Below, one piece after another: positions 1 through 9,982 of a DNA stretch of 64,000 bases. Each line of letters begins with the position of its first letter. Within the stretch, counting starts at the first letter, position 1. The translations under genes were made by a program, and so were the position numbers. Source of the stretch: Lachnospiraceae bacterium (GTDB lineage Bacteria > Bacillota > Clostridia > Lachnospirales > Lachnospiraceae). The DNA lies in the NCBI GenBank assembly GCA_017460885.1, contig JAFUAB010000016.1, forward strand, positions 1 to 64,000, given 5' to 3'. The notes under the pieces were generated by a model. That model was not told where the DNA came from. It did no database searches and saw only the letters and a program-made list of their open reading frames with translations.

Positions 1-166
1 CCAAATCCTACAGCTATCAGCTGATCCACATCGGGTACATCAGGTACATGGGGTACATTCCACGAGTTTGGACTGTACCCGATGGATAAATACCTCTCAT
101 GGGGTACATGGGGTACACTATTTTTAGACCACGAGTTTACGGTTATCTGAAACTGTCCATCTATAT
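1..166. repeat. Cluster of GGGTACAT-type short repeats with an inverted repeat
   Basis: The stretch downstream of the VTC gene holds no gene. It carries several copies of GGGTACAT or close variants (about 33-40, 43-57 and 101-116). The block of GTACAT copies followed by CCACGAGTTT occurs twice, near 43-70 and 98-141. CATCGGGTACA at 29-39 is the exact inverse of the sequence at 74-84, so the first block can form a hairpin with 11-bp arms. Its function is unknown; it could end transcription of the gene to its right or be a small repeat element cut by the window edge. Confidence 0.6.
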
Positions 167-889
167 TCAATACTCGTTGCCCACTCTCGGGTCAATCGAC
201 GGAAGCCTGCAGGCTTCGTATTTGGAAAAGGAACCTGTTGCCGCATGTGATAACTGTACGGCGTCTCTGATGATATCGGGCAGGTAGTCGTCCCATTTGA
301 CTTCCATAATGCATATGCCCTGTGCTGCCGGAACCGTAATACATTCCGTATTCAAAAAATCTGTGCTGCCAAGTCCCGTCCGGATATTGTAATCCAGGGT
401 CACTCTCACATTTCCGGGGCCGAATATAAACGGTTCTCTGGTGTAATCCACTATTGTTTTGGGAGCAAGTCCCTCCGAAACCATCCTGGTATGAAGCTCC
501 CGTATCAGTTCGGAATCCGCTTCCCTCATCCAGTCCAGTCTGCCGTCTACGATAGACTGTGCCTGCTCTTCGGTGAGAGCGGCCGATATCTTAGTACCGA
601 GTCCTCCCGTTTTGCATTTCTTTTCCAGATGTATAACGGATTTATCACCGTTATAATATCTGATCCTGAATTTGGCTCTGCGGCTGACGCCGTTCTGTTT
701 TTCTATAAGCGCCTTGTCAGCCGGTGTATCGAAATAAAGGCTTCGTATCAGGTATCTTCCGCCCTCGGCGTGCGGATCCGGTCTTGCCACCGCTCGCAGC
801 CGTTGTCGTATCGCGATCATATCGGCTGTTGAAATATCGTGCTTTAATTCATGTCTGAATCTGATCGAACTCAAAGCTTTTTCCTCCAT
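167..889 (-). CDS. VTC-domain protein (polyphosphate polymerase-like)
   Basis: A protein of 240 residues made almost entirely of a VTC domain, the fold of the catalytic part of yeast Vtc4, a triphosphate-tunnel enzyme that makes polyphosphate from ATP. Visible family signatures are RFRHELKHDI near the start, YLIRSLYFDTP, the basic strand AKFRIRYY, an LEKK strand, TIVDYTREPFIF, VRVTLDYNIRTG and the late acidic strand IMEVKWD. The alternating charged beta strands fit a tunnel that binds metal and phosphates. I chose the ATG at 889 because it has AAGGAAAG about 7 bases upstream; a TTG at 922 in the same frame has no ribosome site. There is no signal peptide or membrane segment. It lies downstream of the CobW-like gene with a 190-bp gap. 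The substrate is inferred from the family. Confidence 0.85.
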   Translation of the reverse strand: MEEKALSSIRFRHELKHDISTADMIAIRQRLRAVARPDPHAEGGRYLIRSLYFDTPADKALIEKQNGVSRRAKFRIRYYNGDKSVIHLEKKCKTGGLGTKISAALTEEQAQSIVDGRLDWMREADSELIRELHTRMVSEGLAPKTIVDYTREPFIFGPGNVRVTLDYNIRTGLGSTDFLNTECITVPAAQGICIMEVKWDDYLPDIIRDAVQLSHAATGSFSKYEACRLPSIDPRVGNEY

Positions 890-1081
890 ATCTGTCTTTC
901 CTTGAATTGTAACCAAAAGCAATAAAGCCTGTAACTGTTTCGTCCGTATGAATTATCGTGATCAGTAATGTAATGATTGGGAGTATAGCGGTTGAAAGTG
1001 AAAGAAAAATGTAAAAAATGTGAAAAAAATGTGTTTTCGTATCGATGTCGTCCGGGGAACAGTCACCGTAAAACGATCATT

Positions 1082-2071
1082 TCACTGAACCGGCAGGAAT
1101 CTGCGTACCGCTTCCTTGTCCACATTTTCCCCGATGATTATTATCACATTTTCGGATTCCTCTGTTTCGCTGATCCCGAGAAATGCTTCTGACGTGGCAT
1201 TGATCTCCAGCCAGCCGCGGTCTGTGGTATTCATATAGCCCTTGATCCTGAAAATATGTCCGCACCTGTCATCAGTAAAGATACCGCGTATCCGCGAGAC
1301 AAGATCTTCATGATCAAGCTCAAGATGATACACAAAGAGAGACTCATAATGACCTGTATCCATGACCGGCATCTTAATATGAGAGAATCGTTTATATCCG
1401 CACTCCGCAAGTCCTGCCAGATCTGCATCATTCAGATCATTCAGATCCGCCGGAAAGATATCCTCCGTATCAATGACTCTTTTACATTTGAATTCCGTAA
1501 GACAGTTATTGAGCAGATCCAGATCCCGTTTTATGGTCTCACTGCCGACACGACCCTCTTCACCGTCCAAAGCCGATCCTATGCCATCCCGGGCCATCAT
1601 ATCCATCTTGCTCAATATGATCCGTCCGGCACAGGCGGTCTGGGAACACATCAGATACCGGGATTCCCCGGAAAGATCCCCGATCCCTGCGTCTACGATC
1701 GTAATGACGGCTCCCATCTCATACATCCTGTCAAGAGGTTCTTCATACAACAGATCAAAAAGCTCGTCAACATCAAAAATCCCGGAAGGCTCTATTATCA
1801 CCCTGTCATATCCGTTCATCGCCAATGCAATAAGCTTGGTCTTCATACGGCGTCTGTGTGTGTCCTGAGTATCGCCGCCGACAACCATCTCAATCCCGCA
1901 ATTATCCCCCAGTATATCCGAAAGAAGGACACGATCCACGTTTATTGCCCCAAAATCATTTTCGAGGATTCCTATACGTTCACCGCGTCCAATAAGGTAT
2001 TCCGCATATTTTTTTATAAAGGTTGTTTTGCCGGATCCGAGAAACCCGGTTATGAGATCGATCTTATGCAT
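1082..2071 (-). CDS. CobW/COG0523-like G3E-family GTPase lacking the CxCC metal motif
   Basis: A 329-aa P-loop GTPase of the G3E class (CobW, UreG, HypB, YjiA), which usually acts as a metal chaperone or metallocentre inserter. The Walker A motif GFLGSGKTT is at residues 9-17, switch I reads LENDFGAINVD around 37-46, EPSG is at 94-97, and SKMD serves as the base-recognition motif. COG0523 proteins normally carry CxCC soon after switch I; here that place reads CGIEMVVGGDT, so only one cysteine remains. The C-terminal 100 residues fit a CobW_C-type domain. The ATG at 2071 directly abuts the stop codon of the upstream Ig-like protein gene (2072), which indicates a shared transcript. The metal or target is unknown. 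Confidence 0.8.
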   Translation of the reverse strand: MHKIDLITGFLGSGKTTFIKKYAEYLIGRGERIGILENDFGAINVDRVLLSDILGDNCGIEMVVGGDTQDTHRRRMKTKLIALAMNGYDRVIIEPSGIFDVDELFDLLYEEPLDRMYEMGAVITIVDAGIGDLSGESRYLMCSQTACAGRIILSKMDMMARDGIGSALDGEEGRVGSETIKRDLDLLNNCLTEFKCKRVIDTEDIFPADLNDLNDADLAGLAECGYKRFSHIKMPVMDTGHYESLFVYHLELDHEDLVSRIRGIFTDDRCGHIFRIKGYMNTTDRGWLEINATSEAFLGISETEESENVIIIIGENVDKEAVRRFLPVQ

Positions 2072-5000
2072 TTACTTTTTAATCTTGTATGTGACGTTTT
2101 TGATACCGGCGTATTCGCCCCTGCCCTTGAGTATCACGGTGGCTGTTCCGGGCTTACCGTTATTGACATAGCCTATAATCTTATAATTTGCCGGGTCAAC
2201 GTCTGTCGTTATCAGATTCCTTCCCTCCCTGACGGTATTTTTCAAAATGATGATGTCTTTGTCCGGGCATACGGGCATTCCGGCATACCTGATCGCAAAA
2301 CGGCTCTGCGGGATCTCAATGTCATCGTCCCGGAAGAACACCTTTGATGAATTGATCTTTTTTTCGGGATCCACAACATTGAATGACAGCTGCATCCTGC
2401 CATCATAAAAGCCTTCACCCTCCACAAATACCGTCACGATGCTTCCGACAGCGGGTGTATCACTCTCCGCCTCCCAGTCTCCGGCAAAAATACGATAATC
2501 GGTTCCGGGCGTCAAAGCCTTACCGTTCTTATCATATATCGTGACAGTATTCTTCTGATAAGCGTTCGTTCTCGCGGAATAGGCAAAATCATCGACAACC
2601 GGAAGCAGGTTACGGATATCCTGTTTGGAAACATTTACGGATATCACGGCCGAATCTTTATAATAATTGCCTTTTCCTTTTATCGTAATGGTTCCGGTCA
2701 TCGTCTTGAGATCGATCTTTGAGGATACGCTGCAATCCTTCTTTCCGAGCCTGATCCCGTTCCTGTAAACATTGATTGCAGGTTTGAGCCCGCCCTTAAC
2801 ATATTCAAGATCAACGCTCCCTCTTCCTTTCTGTACCACAATGCTTCTGCCGTCTATCTCCACATCCAGATCACACTGTGACAGGCTTTCCGGATCCGGA
2901 AGGATCTTAAATGTCAATTTTTTAACGCCGTAAACATTAAGTCCCGTAGCCTTTACAAGCACGGAAGCAGTGCTGGGAGCGGTATTCCTGCTGTACAGAA
3001 CTTCATAGTCCTCTCCCTCCGTAAGACCCTCCGCCGTGACTTTGGGCATCAGCGGCTCTCCGGTATATTTATGTGTGGTGTATTCCAGTACCACGGTTTC
3101 TTTTGCTATGTTCAAGGCGGTATTCTTATCAACTATATACTCATAAGTGTCATATTCACCCGTATAGTTTCCTTCTCCCCTGATGACCAGTCCCCATTTG
3201 CCGGGAAGGGTATAGGCATCCGCACTTTCGATGCTTTCCGTGTATTCCACTTCAAAATCAACTCCGGCTTTAAGCTTCTTTCCGGCGTAGGTAACCTTGG
3301 GAACCAGCAGCTGTTCAACGGGCACACCGCTCTTCATTTTGACAAAAACAGTCGTACTGTCTACCACGGCTTCCGAGATATCGGCCGGACGGATCTTGAA
3401 TCCCTGCGAAACCGTACCGGAATAATCTCCCTTCAGCCTGACAGTGACAAGGGGATCTGCGGTGCTGACATTTACGTTATCCTTATAGGCAAATGTATAA
3501 TCCTTTTCACGGTCAAGGAGCACCGAGCCGTAATATACGTTAGGTTCGGGCATAAGCTTCGCACCGGTATAATACTGATCCTCAATATTCCCGATCCATA
3601 TGCTGTTCATGCTGTATCTGCCTGTATCGACATCATACACATCCACATCTGATCTGACGGTTACGGTAATCGAACTGCTTGCGCCGGGAGTGATCTCATC
3701 CGGCGATTCCGCCTGTGCCGTGATCACTACGGTACCCTTACTTCTGGCCTCTACCAGACCGCTGTTGGGTTCCACAGTGGCAATCTTCTCATTGCTGCTG
3801 CTCCATTTTATCTTTTTGCCAAGAGCATTCTCCGGATATGCCGCAGCCAGTAGCTGCAGCGTTTCTCCGGCGGATATCCTTTCTCCCCTGCTATCGGTCA
3901 CAGGAGCGGAAAGTTCGGCATCTCCGGGAGTTATATTAATATAATCCACATATGAACGCTGTCTGACCGTTACGGAATAGGTAGCCTTCCTGACAACGGT
4001 ACCATCGTGTATCGCACTTACAGTGATTATCGCATTGCCCTTTTTAAGGCCCTCGATCTCACCGCTGACGGGGTCGACAGAAACCACACTGGAAGTTCTT
4101 GATTCCCATACAAATCTGGTGTCGGTATAATTTACCGGGGTCACGCTGTATCTCAGATATTTGGTATCTCCGGCATAGATACTGATGGCATCTTCTATCG
4201 GTTTCAACCCGGTCACCTTGATGTAAGCTCCCCCGACATCAACAGTGATCGCACAGGTCTGACCGCTTCCCTCATCCGATACCGTAACCGTCGCCCTTCC
4301 GGCGGAATGAGGAATGAATGTAAGCGTTTTACCGGAAATAAGAGCCTCCGCCACTTCTGTGTTGTCGGAATACGCATTCAGAGAAACCTTCTCCGGAATG
4401 ATATCGTAGGGAAGGATTGAAACATTCATGGTCGATTGCTTACCCTCTTCAATCGTGATACTTGACATATCGGGTATCAGCGCCGTCACCTCCCAGACAA
4501 CCGTTACCGTAACAGAAACCGACTTTTCACCGTAAGTATCGGTAAGCGTGATCACGGCCGTGCCTTCATCCAGAGTAGTCAAAAAGCCGTCGGAATTAAC
4601 CTTAACCACACTCTCATTATCGGATTTCCAGACAAAATCCACGGGAATGGAGCTGTCCTCATTTATCAGGATACCTGACCGGTCATATGCTGCCGGTCTC
4701 AGCAGTCTTTTGGCTCCGAGAGAAAGTCTGATCTCCGACAGTTCACTCTGTTCCTCATCCAGAACAGCCAGACGGGAAGCTGTTGCCAGTACTTCAAGGG
4801 TATAATAAGCGTTATACTCGCTGTTTCCGACTTTGATCCGGGCATTGACCGTTACATTACCCGGTTTGATCAGCTTCAGAGATGCCGTTGTCGAACCGTT
4901 TCCGGTCACCTCCGCGATCTCCTCATCACTGCTGATCCATGTGACAGAGGCGGTCTGCTCCTCGTTTAGCTCATATGCGGGCAGAACGGTATCGAGTTTC

Positions 5001-5989
5001 AATACATATCCGCTGTGACCGGCATAGAATATCTCCGTATCAGAGCTTATAACAATCCCGGTAAATCTATAAGAAACAGTCAGAAGATAACGTGCATTTA
5101 CGATTCCCGAGCCGGTCAGATCACTGTCAACCGGAATACCGTCCTTTACAATACGATCGGTTATCTCTACCGGTTCCTCTGTAGCTTTTTTGATCTCTGC
5201 AACGCCGTTTTCATCAACGGACACAATATTCTGTTCTTCGGGAACACTGCGCAGCACCCGGTATTCGGATCCCTCAGGCAATGTGATAAGATACGGATAG
5301 GCGTAAGTATCCGGTGCGTCTTTATTATCCAGTTCAAAAGAGACCTCCTCGTCACCGGCGACAGAGTACACCTCAAATCTGACGGAAGCAAACATGGAAT
5401 CATTGTCCGGATCGGATACCTTTATTACCGCGGTTCCGACATGATCATCCAGGATGGTAATATTCACGCTCAGTTTTCCGTCATCATCTGTCTGTGAATC
5501 AACAGTGGAAAGCACAGCCATATGCTCGTCTGCTGTCTCATCATTGACCTCGGTCACAGACCACTTAAGTTCTCTGTCTGCTATGGGGGCTCCGTTTTCA
5601 TCTTTTATAACAGCTACAAGCTCGGTCCCAAAATCCCCACCGTCCTTTTGTATGAGTCTGCGGGTCACCGAATCATCTGCCGTCATCAGCTCTATAGTGT
5701 CGATAACTGCCGGAATGACCGGATCAGGATCCTCTTCGACAGGCGGATCGTCGGGGTCGGAGATATCATCACCGGGTGTAGTCCCGGAATCGTCGGACGG
5801 TGTATCACCGGCATCATCGGTATCAGCCTTAACACCATCTGCAGTCGTCTCATGCTGACTGGTATGATCCGTATATGTCGCGGCATGCCGGATCAAACTT
5901 CCCGAAGCAGCCGAAACATATGCAGGATCAGCCAAAACAAGAAGTATGACCAGGAGCAGTGACTGTATTCTGATAACCGTCTTCTTCAT
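2072..5989 (-). CDS. Large secreted protein with bacterial Ig-like (BIG2) domains
   Basis: About 1,305 residues. The N-terminus (MKKTVIRIQ, then a run of Leu, Ile and Val, ending VSAAS) is a signal peptide. After it comes an acidic Asp/Pro/Thr linker, then several BIG2-type domains recognisable by motifs such as VWKSDNESVVKVNSDG and IKWSSSNEKIATVEPNSG. The C-terminal third has repeated modules with the pattern YYGSVLL...DYTFAYKDN...VRLKGDYSG, ending in NVTYKIKK. There is no sortase motif or anchor, so it is probably released or held by noncovalent binding. The ATG at 5989 has GGAGGA 6 bases upstream; an earlier in-frame start at 6013 lacks support. It is a paralogue of the next gene upstream, which has the same architecture and a similar C-terminus. 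A role in adhesion or cell-surface structure is inferred. Confidence 0.85.
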   Translation of the reverse strand: MKKTVIRIQSLLLVILLVLADPAYVSAASGSLIRHAATYTDHTSQHETTADGVKADTDDAGDTPSDDSGTTPGDDISDPDDPPVEEDPDPVIPAVIDTIELMTADDSVTRRLIQKDGGDFGTELVAVIKDENGAPIADRELKWSVTEVNDETADEHMAVLSTVDSQTDDDGKLSVNITILDDHVGTAVIKVSDPDNDSMFASVRFEVYSVAGDEEVSFELDNKDAPDTYAYPYLITLPEGSEYRVLRSVPEEQNIVSVDENGVAEIKKATEEPVEITDRIVKDGIPVDSDLTGSGIVNARYLLTVSYRFTGIVISSDTEIFYAGHSGYVLKLDTVLPAYELNEEQTASVTWISSDEEIAEVTGNGSTTASLKLIKPGNVTVNARIKVGNSEYNAYYTLEVLATASRLAVLDEEQSELSEIRLSLGAKRLLRPAAYDRSGILINEDSSIPVDFVWKSDNESVVKVNSDGFLTTLDEGTAVITLTDTYGEKSVSVTVTVVWEVTALIPDMSSITIEEGKQSTMNVSILPYDIIPEKVSLNAYSDNTEVAEALISGKTLTFIPHSAGRATVTVSDEGSGQTCAITVDVGGAYIKVTGLKPIEDAISIYAGDTKYLRYSVTPVNYTDTRFVWESRTSSVVSVDPVSGEIEGLKKGNAIITVSAIHDGTVVRKATYSVTVRQRSYVDYINITPGDAELSAPVTDSRGERISAGETLQLLAAAYPENALGKKIKWSSSNEKIATVEPNSGLVEARSKGTVVITAQAESPDEITPGASSSITVTVRSDVDVYDVDTGRYSMNSIWIGNIEDQYYTGAKLMPEPNVYYGSVLLDREKDYTFAYKDNVNVSTADPLVTVRLKGDYSGTVSQGFKIRPADISEAVVDSTTVFVKMKSGVPVEQLLVPKVTYAGKKLKAGVDFEVEYTESIESADAYTLPGKWGLVIRGEGNYTGEYDTYEYIVDKNTALNIAKETVVLEYTTHKYTGEPLMPKVTAEGLTEGEDYEVLYSRNTAPSTASVLVKATGLNVYGVKKLTFKILPDPESLSQCDLDVEIDGRSIVVQKGRGSVDLEYVKGGLKPAINVYRNGIRLGKKDCSVSSKIDLKTMTGTITIKGKGNYYKDSAVISVNVSKQDIRNLLPVVDDFAYSARTNAYQKNTVTIYDKNGKALTPGTDYRIFAGDWEAESDTPAVGSIVTVFVEGEGFYDGRMQLSFNVVDPEKKINSSKVFFRDDDIEIPQSRFAIRYAGMPVCPDKDIIILKNTVREGRNLITTDVDPANYKIIGYVNNGKPGTATVILKGRGEYAGIKNVTYKIKK

Positions 5990-6017
5990 ATCTTCCTCCG
6001 AGTAAAAAATCAATTAG

Positions 6018-6089
6018 ATGCACTTCCAAACTTAATTATACATGCACTTCCAAACTTAATTATACATGCACTTCCAAACTTAATTATAC
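6018..6089. repeat. Three exact tandem copies of a 24-bp unit
   Basis: Three identical 24-bp units run 6018-6041, 6042-6065 and 6066-6089. Each starts ATGCACTTCCAAACTT on the plus strand. Read on the minus strand, each unit contains TATAAT, so three evenly spaced -10-like hexamers lie 30-100 bp upstream of the Ig-like protein start at 5989. A promoter role is inferred; I could not match a convincing -35 to each unit. Confidence 0.85.
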
Positions 6090-6130
6090 ATTGACACTCC
6101 CCCGATAGTAAACGATTTTAATACAGAAAT

Positions 6131-6165
6131 GAGGCGGCCCGGCTTATGTCGGACCACCCCACCTC
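6131..6165 (-). terminator. Probable intrinsic terminator after the 1,260-aa Ig-like protein
   Basis: On the minus strand GAGGTGGGGTGGTCCG pairs imperfectly with CCGGGCCGCCTC across a short loop and is followed by a T-rich stretch. It lies 35 bp past the stop codon at 6200. Confidence 0.55.
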
Positions 6166-6199
6166 TTTAGTGTATTTTAGGGGTTATAGGATATTGTCA

Positions 6200-9100
6200 T
6201 CATTTGGTTATCCTAAAGTTCACTACCCTTATTCCGGAGTAAGCTCCCTCGCCCTGAATAATGACGGATGCAGTTCCCACCTTATTATTATTCAGGTAGC
6301 TTATGATGCTATAGTCAGTAGACTTCAGGGCTACAGCTTTCTTTCCGCTTCCGACCGTAAGGTTGATATCGGATTCATCCAATTCTACTGCGGATCCGTC
6401 ATACTTAACAGGAGACACCTTAACCTTTGCGGTTCCGATTTTCTGTTCCTTGGTCTCTACTACGTCGAAGCTTACGATAGCGTAGCTGTCTTCGTATCCG
6501 CCCTTGCCTTTAACCGTTACGTATACCGTGTCGCCTGCTTCGGGCACTTCGGGATTCGTTGACCAGTCAAGCGTGTAATCCTTATTTGCCTTAAGCGTCT
6601 TCCCGTTTTCTCCTATGACGGTGATCTTGTTCTTCTGGTACGCATTCTTCTTGTTTGATGCAACGAATGCGTCGGCTACAAACATCTGATCTGCTATGTC
6701 TAGAGGAACTATGTTGTAAGAAACTTTTACCTTTCCCTTATAATAATTGCCTTTTCCCTTGATCGTTATCGTGCCGGTCTTTCCATCCTTTGCCACCTTA
6801 TTGGTCACCGAGTAATCCGATGAAGCCAGGCCGGGAATGCTTACCATGGGCTTTACGCCGCTTGCATTATACTCAATCTGAGGCGTGCCATCCTGTTTGT
6901 CATCGGTTACCTTTACGACGTTTCCGTTTACGCTTACGCCAAAATCCTTGATTGTGGCTATGTCAATGGGATTCTTGGTCACCTTAAATGAAACGACTTT
7001 GGAGCCATAGCAGTTTGTGCCGGCACTCGTGATCCTGACCTTATTGGTTCCCACCAGGCCAAATCCGCTGACGTACTCTGCCTTGAATTCACCCTCCTTA
7101 AGTCCGGTAACCGTGATCTTGCTCAGGTCAATCGTATCGCCATACTTGTATGACTTCTCCAGTCCCTTGACCTCAGCCTTGGCCAGGTTAACGGCGCTGA
7201 CGGAGTCGATAAGGACTTCCTTGATTTCCTTGCTGCCCGTGAAGTTGCCTTTGCCGGTGATCACGATCTTATATTCACCTGCCCTGGCATATGCGCCTTC
7301 AGCATCTACTTCATTTCCATCAGCATCCGTCTTTGTCTTATCAGGATAGCTGAGTTCATAATCCTTACCTTCCTTCAGCAGTGTCTGACCAACTCTCACT
7401 TCCGGCTTCAGATACTGAGTTGCGTTCTTTCCGGTCTTTACCAAAGCATATATGTCGGATGCGCTGCCATCATTTATTGAAGCCTGAGCAATGCTGAAGT
7501 TCCTGCTGACTGATCCTGAATAGTTACCCGTCAGCTTCACGTTTACGGCAGGCGCCTTTTTGTCAAAGGTCGTTCCACTGTAATCATAAGCGTTTATGTT
7601 ATTTGAGTAGGTAACCGTATAATCAACGCCCTCTGTCAGAAGAGTGTCGTCATAGTATACGTTTGGCAGCGGCTTGAGGCCGGATCCCGTATAGGTCAAT
7701 CCGGTACCGTCTATGGCTCCGATCCAGGCTGCACCCTCCTCATAGGACGCCGCATCACTATCGGGGATTGCGGTAACCGTCACGTTAACGGATTTGGTGA
7801 TCTCCTTATCTCCGCTCTTTACCGTAGCCGTGATCACCGCTTCTCCGGCGCTCTTGGCCGTTACAAGGCCATCATTCACCGTAGCCACAGATTCCTTGCT
7901 GGACGACCAGGTTACGGCAGTGGCAGTAGCAGATTCGGGATAAACCTTTGCACTCAGCAGATAGCTCTCTGCCTTGATTCCATATTTGGAGTTGCCTGCA
8001 GTAAGCACCAGGTCACCCGAGTTAATCGTCAGAGTGGTAGCCGCGGGCTTAACTACGATAGTCGATTCTCCGGAGACCGGATCCTCTTTGCCACCTATGT
8101 GCGTTGCCGTCAGCTTGATGACGGTCTTTCCGGCTGCAAGTGCGGTCACGTTGCCGTCCTGATCCACGGTTGCCACCTCGGGATTGGAAGAAGTCCACGT
8201 AAATGCCGTGTCAGTTACATTCTTGGGATTCAGGACATATTCAACGGCGATCTTATCCCCTACTTCAAGCTCCTTTTTAGCAGGGGTCAGCGTAATATCC
8301 TTTACTGCCTGATACTTTCCGCCAACAGTGACGCTTATGTCCTTTGATGCTCCGGCTACCATATCCTTAACCGTTATTTTGGCCTCACCGTTAGCATGAC
8401 CGGTTATCGTCAGCACGCCATTATTGATCTCGGCCGTGGCAATGCCGGAATCGCTTGACTCTGCCACAAGTTTCGCATAAGCTCCGGCGGGTTCTACTGC
8501 CACTTTTACCGTATTCTGAGGCAAACGCTCCGTCTGGCCTTCCCCAACTTCACCAATGGTCACGCTGGTTGCCGAAGCGCGAAGGCTGTCTGCCGTAGGG
8601 AGCATCTTCACATTCGTGAAATCCACTTCGTATGCATACTCTACCACATCCTTCTCATCGACTGCATCACTGGCCGCATACCTGACGTAGAGCATGTCCT
8701 TTCCGTCCGTCATGTTCTTTACGTTAAAGTAAAAAGTGTCATGCGTTTTCCTGCCTTCAGCATTAAATAAATGATTGTCAGGGTTGCTGTTATAGACTAT
8801 CTCTCCTTCAACTGCATGCTGCTTATATGACGTAACCACATTTTCCTGAACTGGTATTGCTACCCCGACCCAGTATCCCATTCCGGCTCCATCGCCGGCC
8901 TGATGATAAACCAGGTCTTCTGCAGTGACCCTGATCACGTTGGTTCCGTCAGCGGTGGTCTCAGCCGAAGCCGAATACGTTCCTGCCTTTACCAGTTCCC
9001 CATCAGCACTTACGTCGGCGGTATCATGCAGGGTTGCTACGTTTATTCCTTCGTTAATATCGCTGATAAGAGGAAGCGGATTGTCAAAGGTGACGCCGCT

Positions 9101-9982
9101 CATGTCTACAACATAGGTAACGCATTTTGTTTCAGTGCCATTTGAATACTGTGCATAAACGTATCCGGTATAGAATGGCGTTGCTGCATACTTTCCAAAA
9201 TAGAACGTATCGTATGTCTTTCCATTTTCAGCCTGACTGCTTTCGGCTTCTTCATATTCAAGCTTAGACAAGTCCGTTTCCGTAGTGGCTTTTGTCGAAA
9301 CGAAATACTTGACCGAAACGCCCTGAGAAGGCTGAGGAATTCCAACTCCAAGCCAATATGCCTTAAGTCCGTCTGCATTCTTATGGCTCTTTAATTCCGA
9401 TCCTGATACGGTAACGTCAATGACGTTGTTTTCTTCACCTGCCTGACCGGATACTGCATAATCTTTAATAATATCTTCCGCAGCTATGACCTTTTCAGAA
9501 TCAGATTCATTGTCTTTAAGATTGGCTTTGATGACATTCTTTAATTCATCTACCGTAGGCAGTGCAACAGTCTGCTGCTCTGCCGGGGACTCAACGGACG
9601 ATTCCGTCGTATCGCCCTCTCCCGTAGTTCCTCCGCTCTCACCTGTGCTGCTTCCGCTCTCACCTGTGCTGCTTCCGCTCTCACCTGCGCTGCTTCCGCT
9701 CTCGCCCGTACCGCTTTCACCTTCGCCGGTTTCGCTTTCACTTCCGGTGGTTCCGTTTTCACTTCCGGTGGTGCCGCTTTCATTCTCTGAAGACGTATCC
9801 GAATTCTCCCCAAGGCTGATTATCTCATCATCGATGTTCAGGTCATAATCAACGTCATCGGCCTGACCCTCATCCATTACCGGGATCTCCTCAGCAGGCG
9901 CTGCTGCTACCACGACTGCATCCGAGAGGCTCATTACCGCCGCCAGTGAAACTGCCAAAAAACTAACGCTCTTCCTTTTCAT
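6200..9982 (-). CDS. Large secreted protein with bacterial Ig-like (BIG2) domains, paralogue of the 2072-5989 gene
   Basis: About 1,260 residues. MKRKSVSFLAVSLAAVMSL begins a signal peptide. It is followed by a low-complexity stretch of repeated GESG, SSTGESG and TGSE units (roughly residues 75-140), then two modules ending in LFNAEGRKTHDTFYF and KTYDTFYFGKYA, then BIG2-type domains (FTWTSSNPEVATVDQDG, VTWSSSKESVATVNDG), and finally the repeated YYDDTLLTEGVDYTVTYSNN type of module. The end, IRVVNFRITK, matches the neighbouring paralogue. There is no LPXTG signal or transmembrane tail. ATG 9982 is preceded by AGGAGG, whereas the longer frame to 10015 has no ribosome site. The Gly/Ser/Glu linker probably acts as a spacer. 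Surface or matrix function is inferred from architecture only. Confidence 0.85.
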   Translation of the reverse strand: MKRKSVSFLAVSLAAVMSLSDAVVVAAAPAEEIPVMDEGQADDVDYDLNIDDEIISLGENSDTSSENESGTTGSENGTTGSESETGEGESGTGESGSSAGESGSSTGESGSSTGESGGTTGEGDTTESSVESPAEQQTVALPTVDELKNVIKANLKDNESDSEKVIAAEDIIKDYAVSGQAGEENNVIDVTVSGSELKSHKNADGLKAYWLGVGIPQPSQGVSVKYFVSTKATTETDLSKLEYEEAESSQAENGKTYDTFYFGKYAATPFYTGYVYAQYSNGTETKCVTYVVDMSGVTFDNPLPLISDINEGINVATLHDTADVSADGELVKAGTYSASAETTADGTNVIRVTAEDLVYHQAGDGAGMGYWVGVAIPVQENVVTSYKQHAVEGEIVYNSNPDNHLFNAEGRKTHDTFYFNVKNMTDGKDMLYVRYAASDAVDEKDVVEYAYEVDFTNVKMLPTADSLRASATSVTIGEVGEGQTERLPQNTVKVAVEPAGAYAKLVAESSDSGIATAEINNGVLTITGHANGEAKITVKDMVAGASKDISVTVGGKYQAVKDITLTPAKKELEVGDKIAVEYVLNPKNVTDTAFTWTSSNPEVATVDQDGNVTALAAGKTVIKLTATHIGGKEDPVSGESTIVVKPAATTLTINSGDLVLTAGNSKYGIKAESYLLSAKVYPESATATAVTWSSSKESVATVNDGLVTAKSAGEAVITATVKSGDKEITKSVNVTVTAIPDSDAASYEEGAAWIGAIDGTGLTYTGSGLKPLPNVYYDDTLLTEGVDYTVTYSNNINAYDYSGTTFDKKAPAVNVKLTGNYSGSVSRNFSIAQASINDGSASDIYALVKTGKNATQYLKPEVRVGQTLLKEGKDYELSYPDKTKTDADGNEVDAEGAYARAGEYKIVITGKGNFTGSKEIKEVLIDSVSAVNLAKAEVKGLEKSYKYGDTIDLSKITVTGLKEGEFKAEYVSGFGLVGTNKVRITSAGTNCYGSKVVSFKVTKNPIDIATIKDFGVSVNGNVVKVTDDKQDGTPQIEYNASGVKPMVSIPGLASSDYSVTNKVAKDGKTGTITIKGKGNYYKGKVKVSYNIVPLDIADQMFVADAFVASNKKNAYQKNKITVIGENGKTLKANKDYTLDWSTNPEVPEAGDTVYVTVKGKGGYEDSYAIVSFDVVETKEQKIGTAKVKVSPVKYDGSAVELDESDINLTVGSGKKAVALKSTDYSIISYLNNNKVGTASVIIQGEGAYSGIRVVNFRITK

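Noticed and set aside
1256-2347. Plus-strand ORF of 363 aa across the CobW-like gene
   Set aside because: No ribosome site and no family features; it lies opposite two well-supported genes and reads like an antisense shadow.
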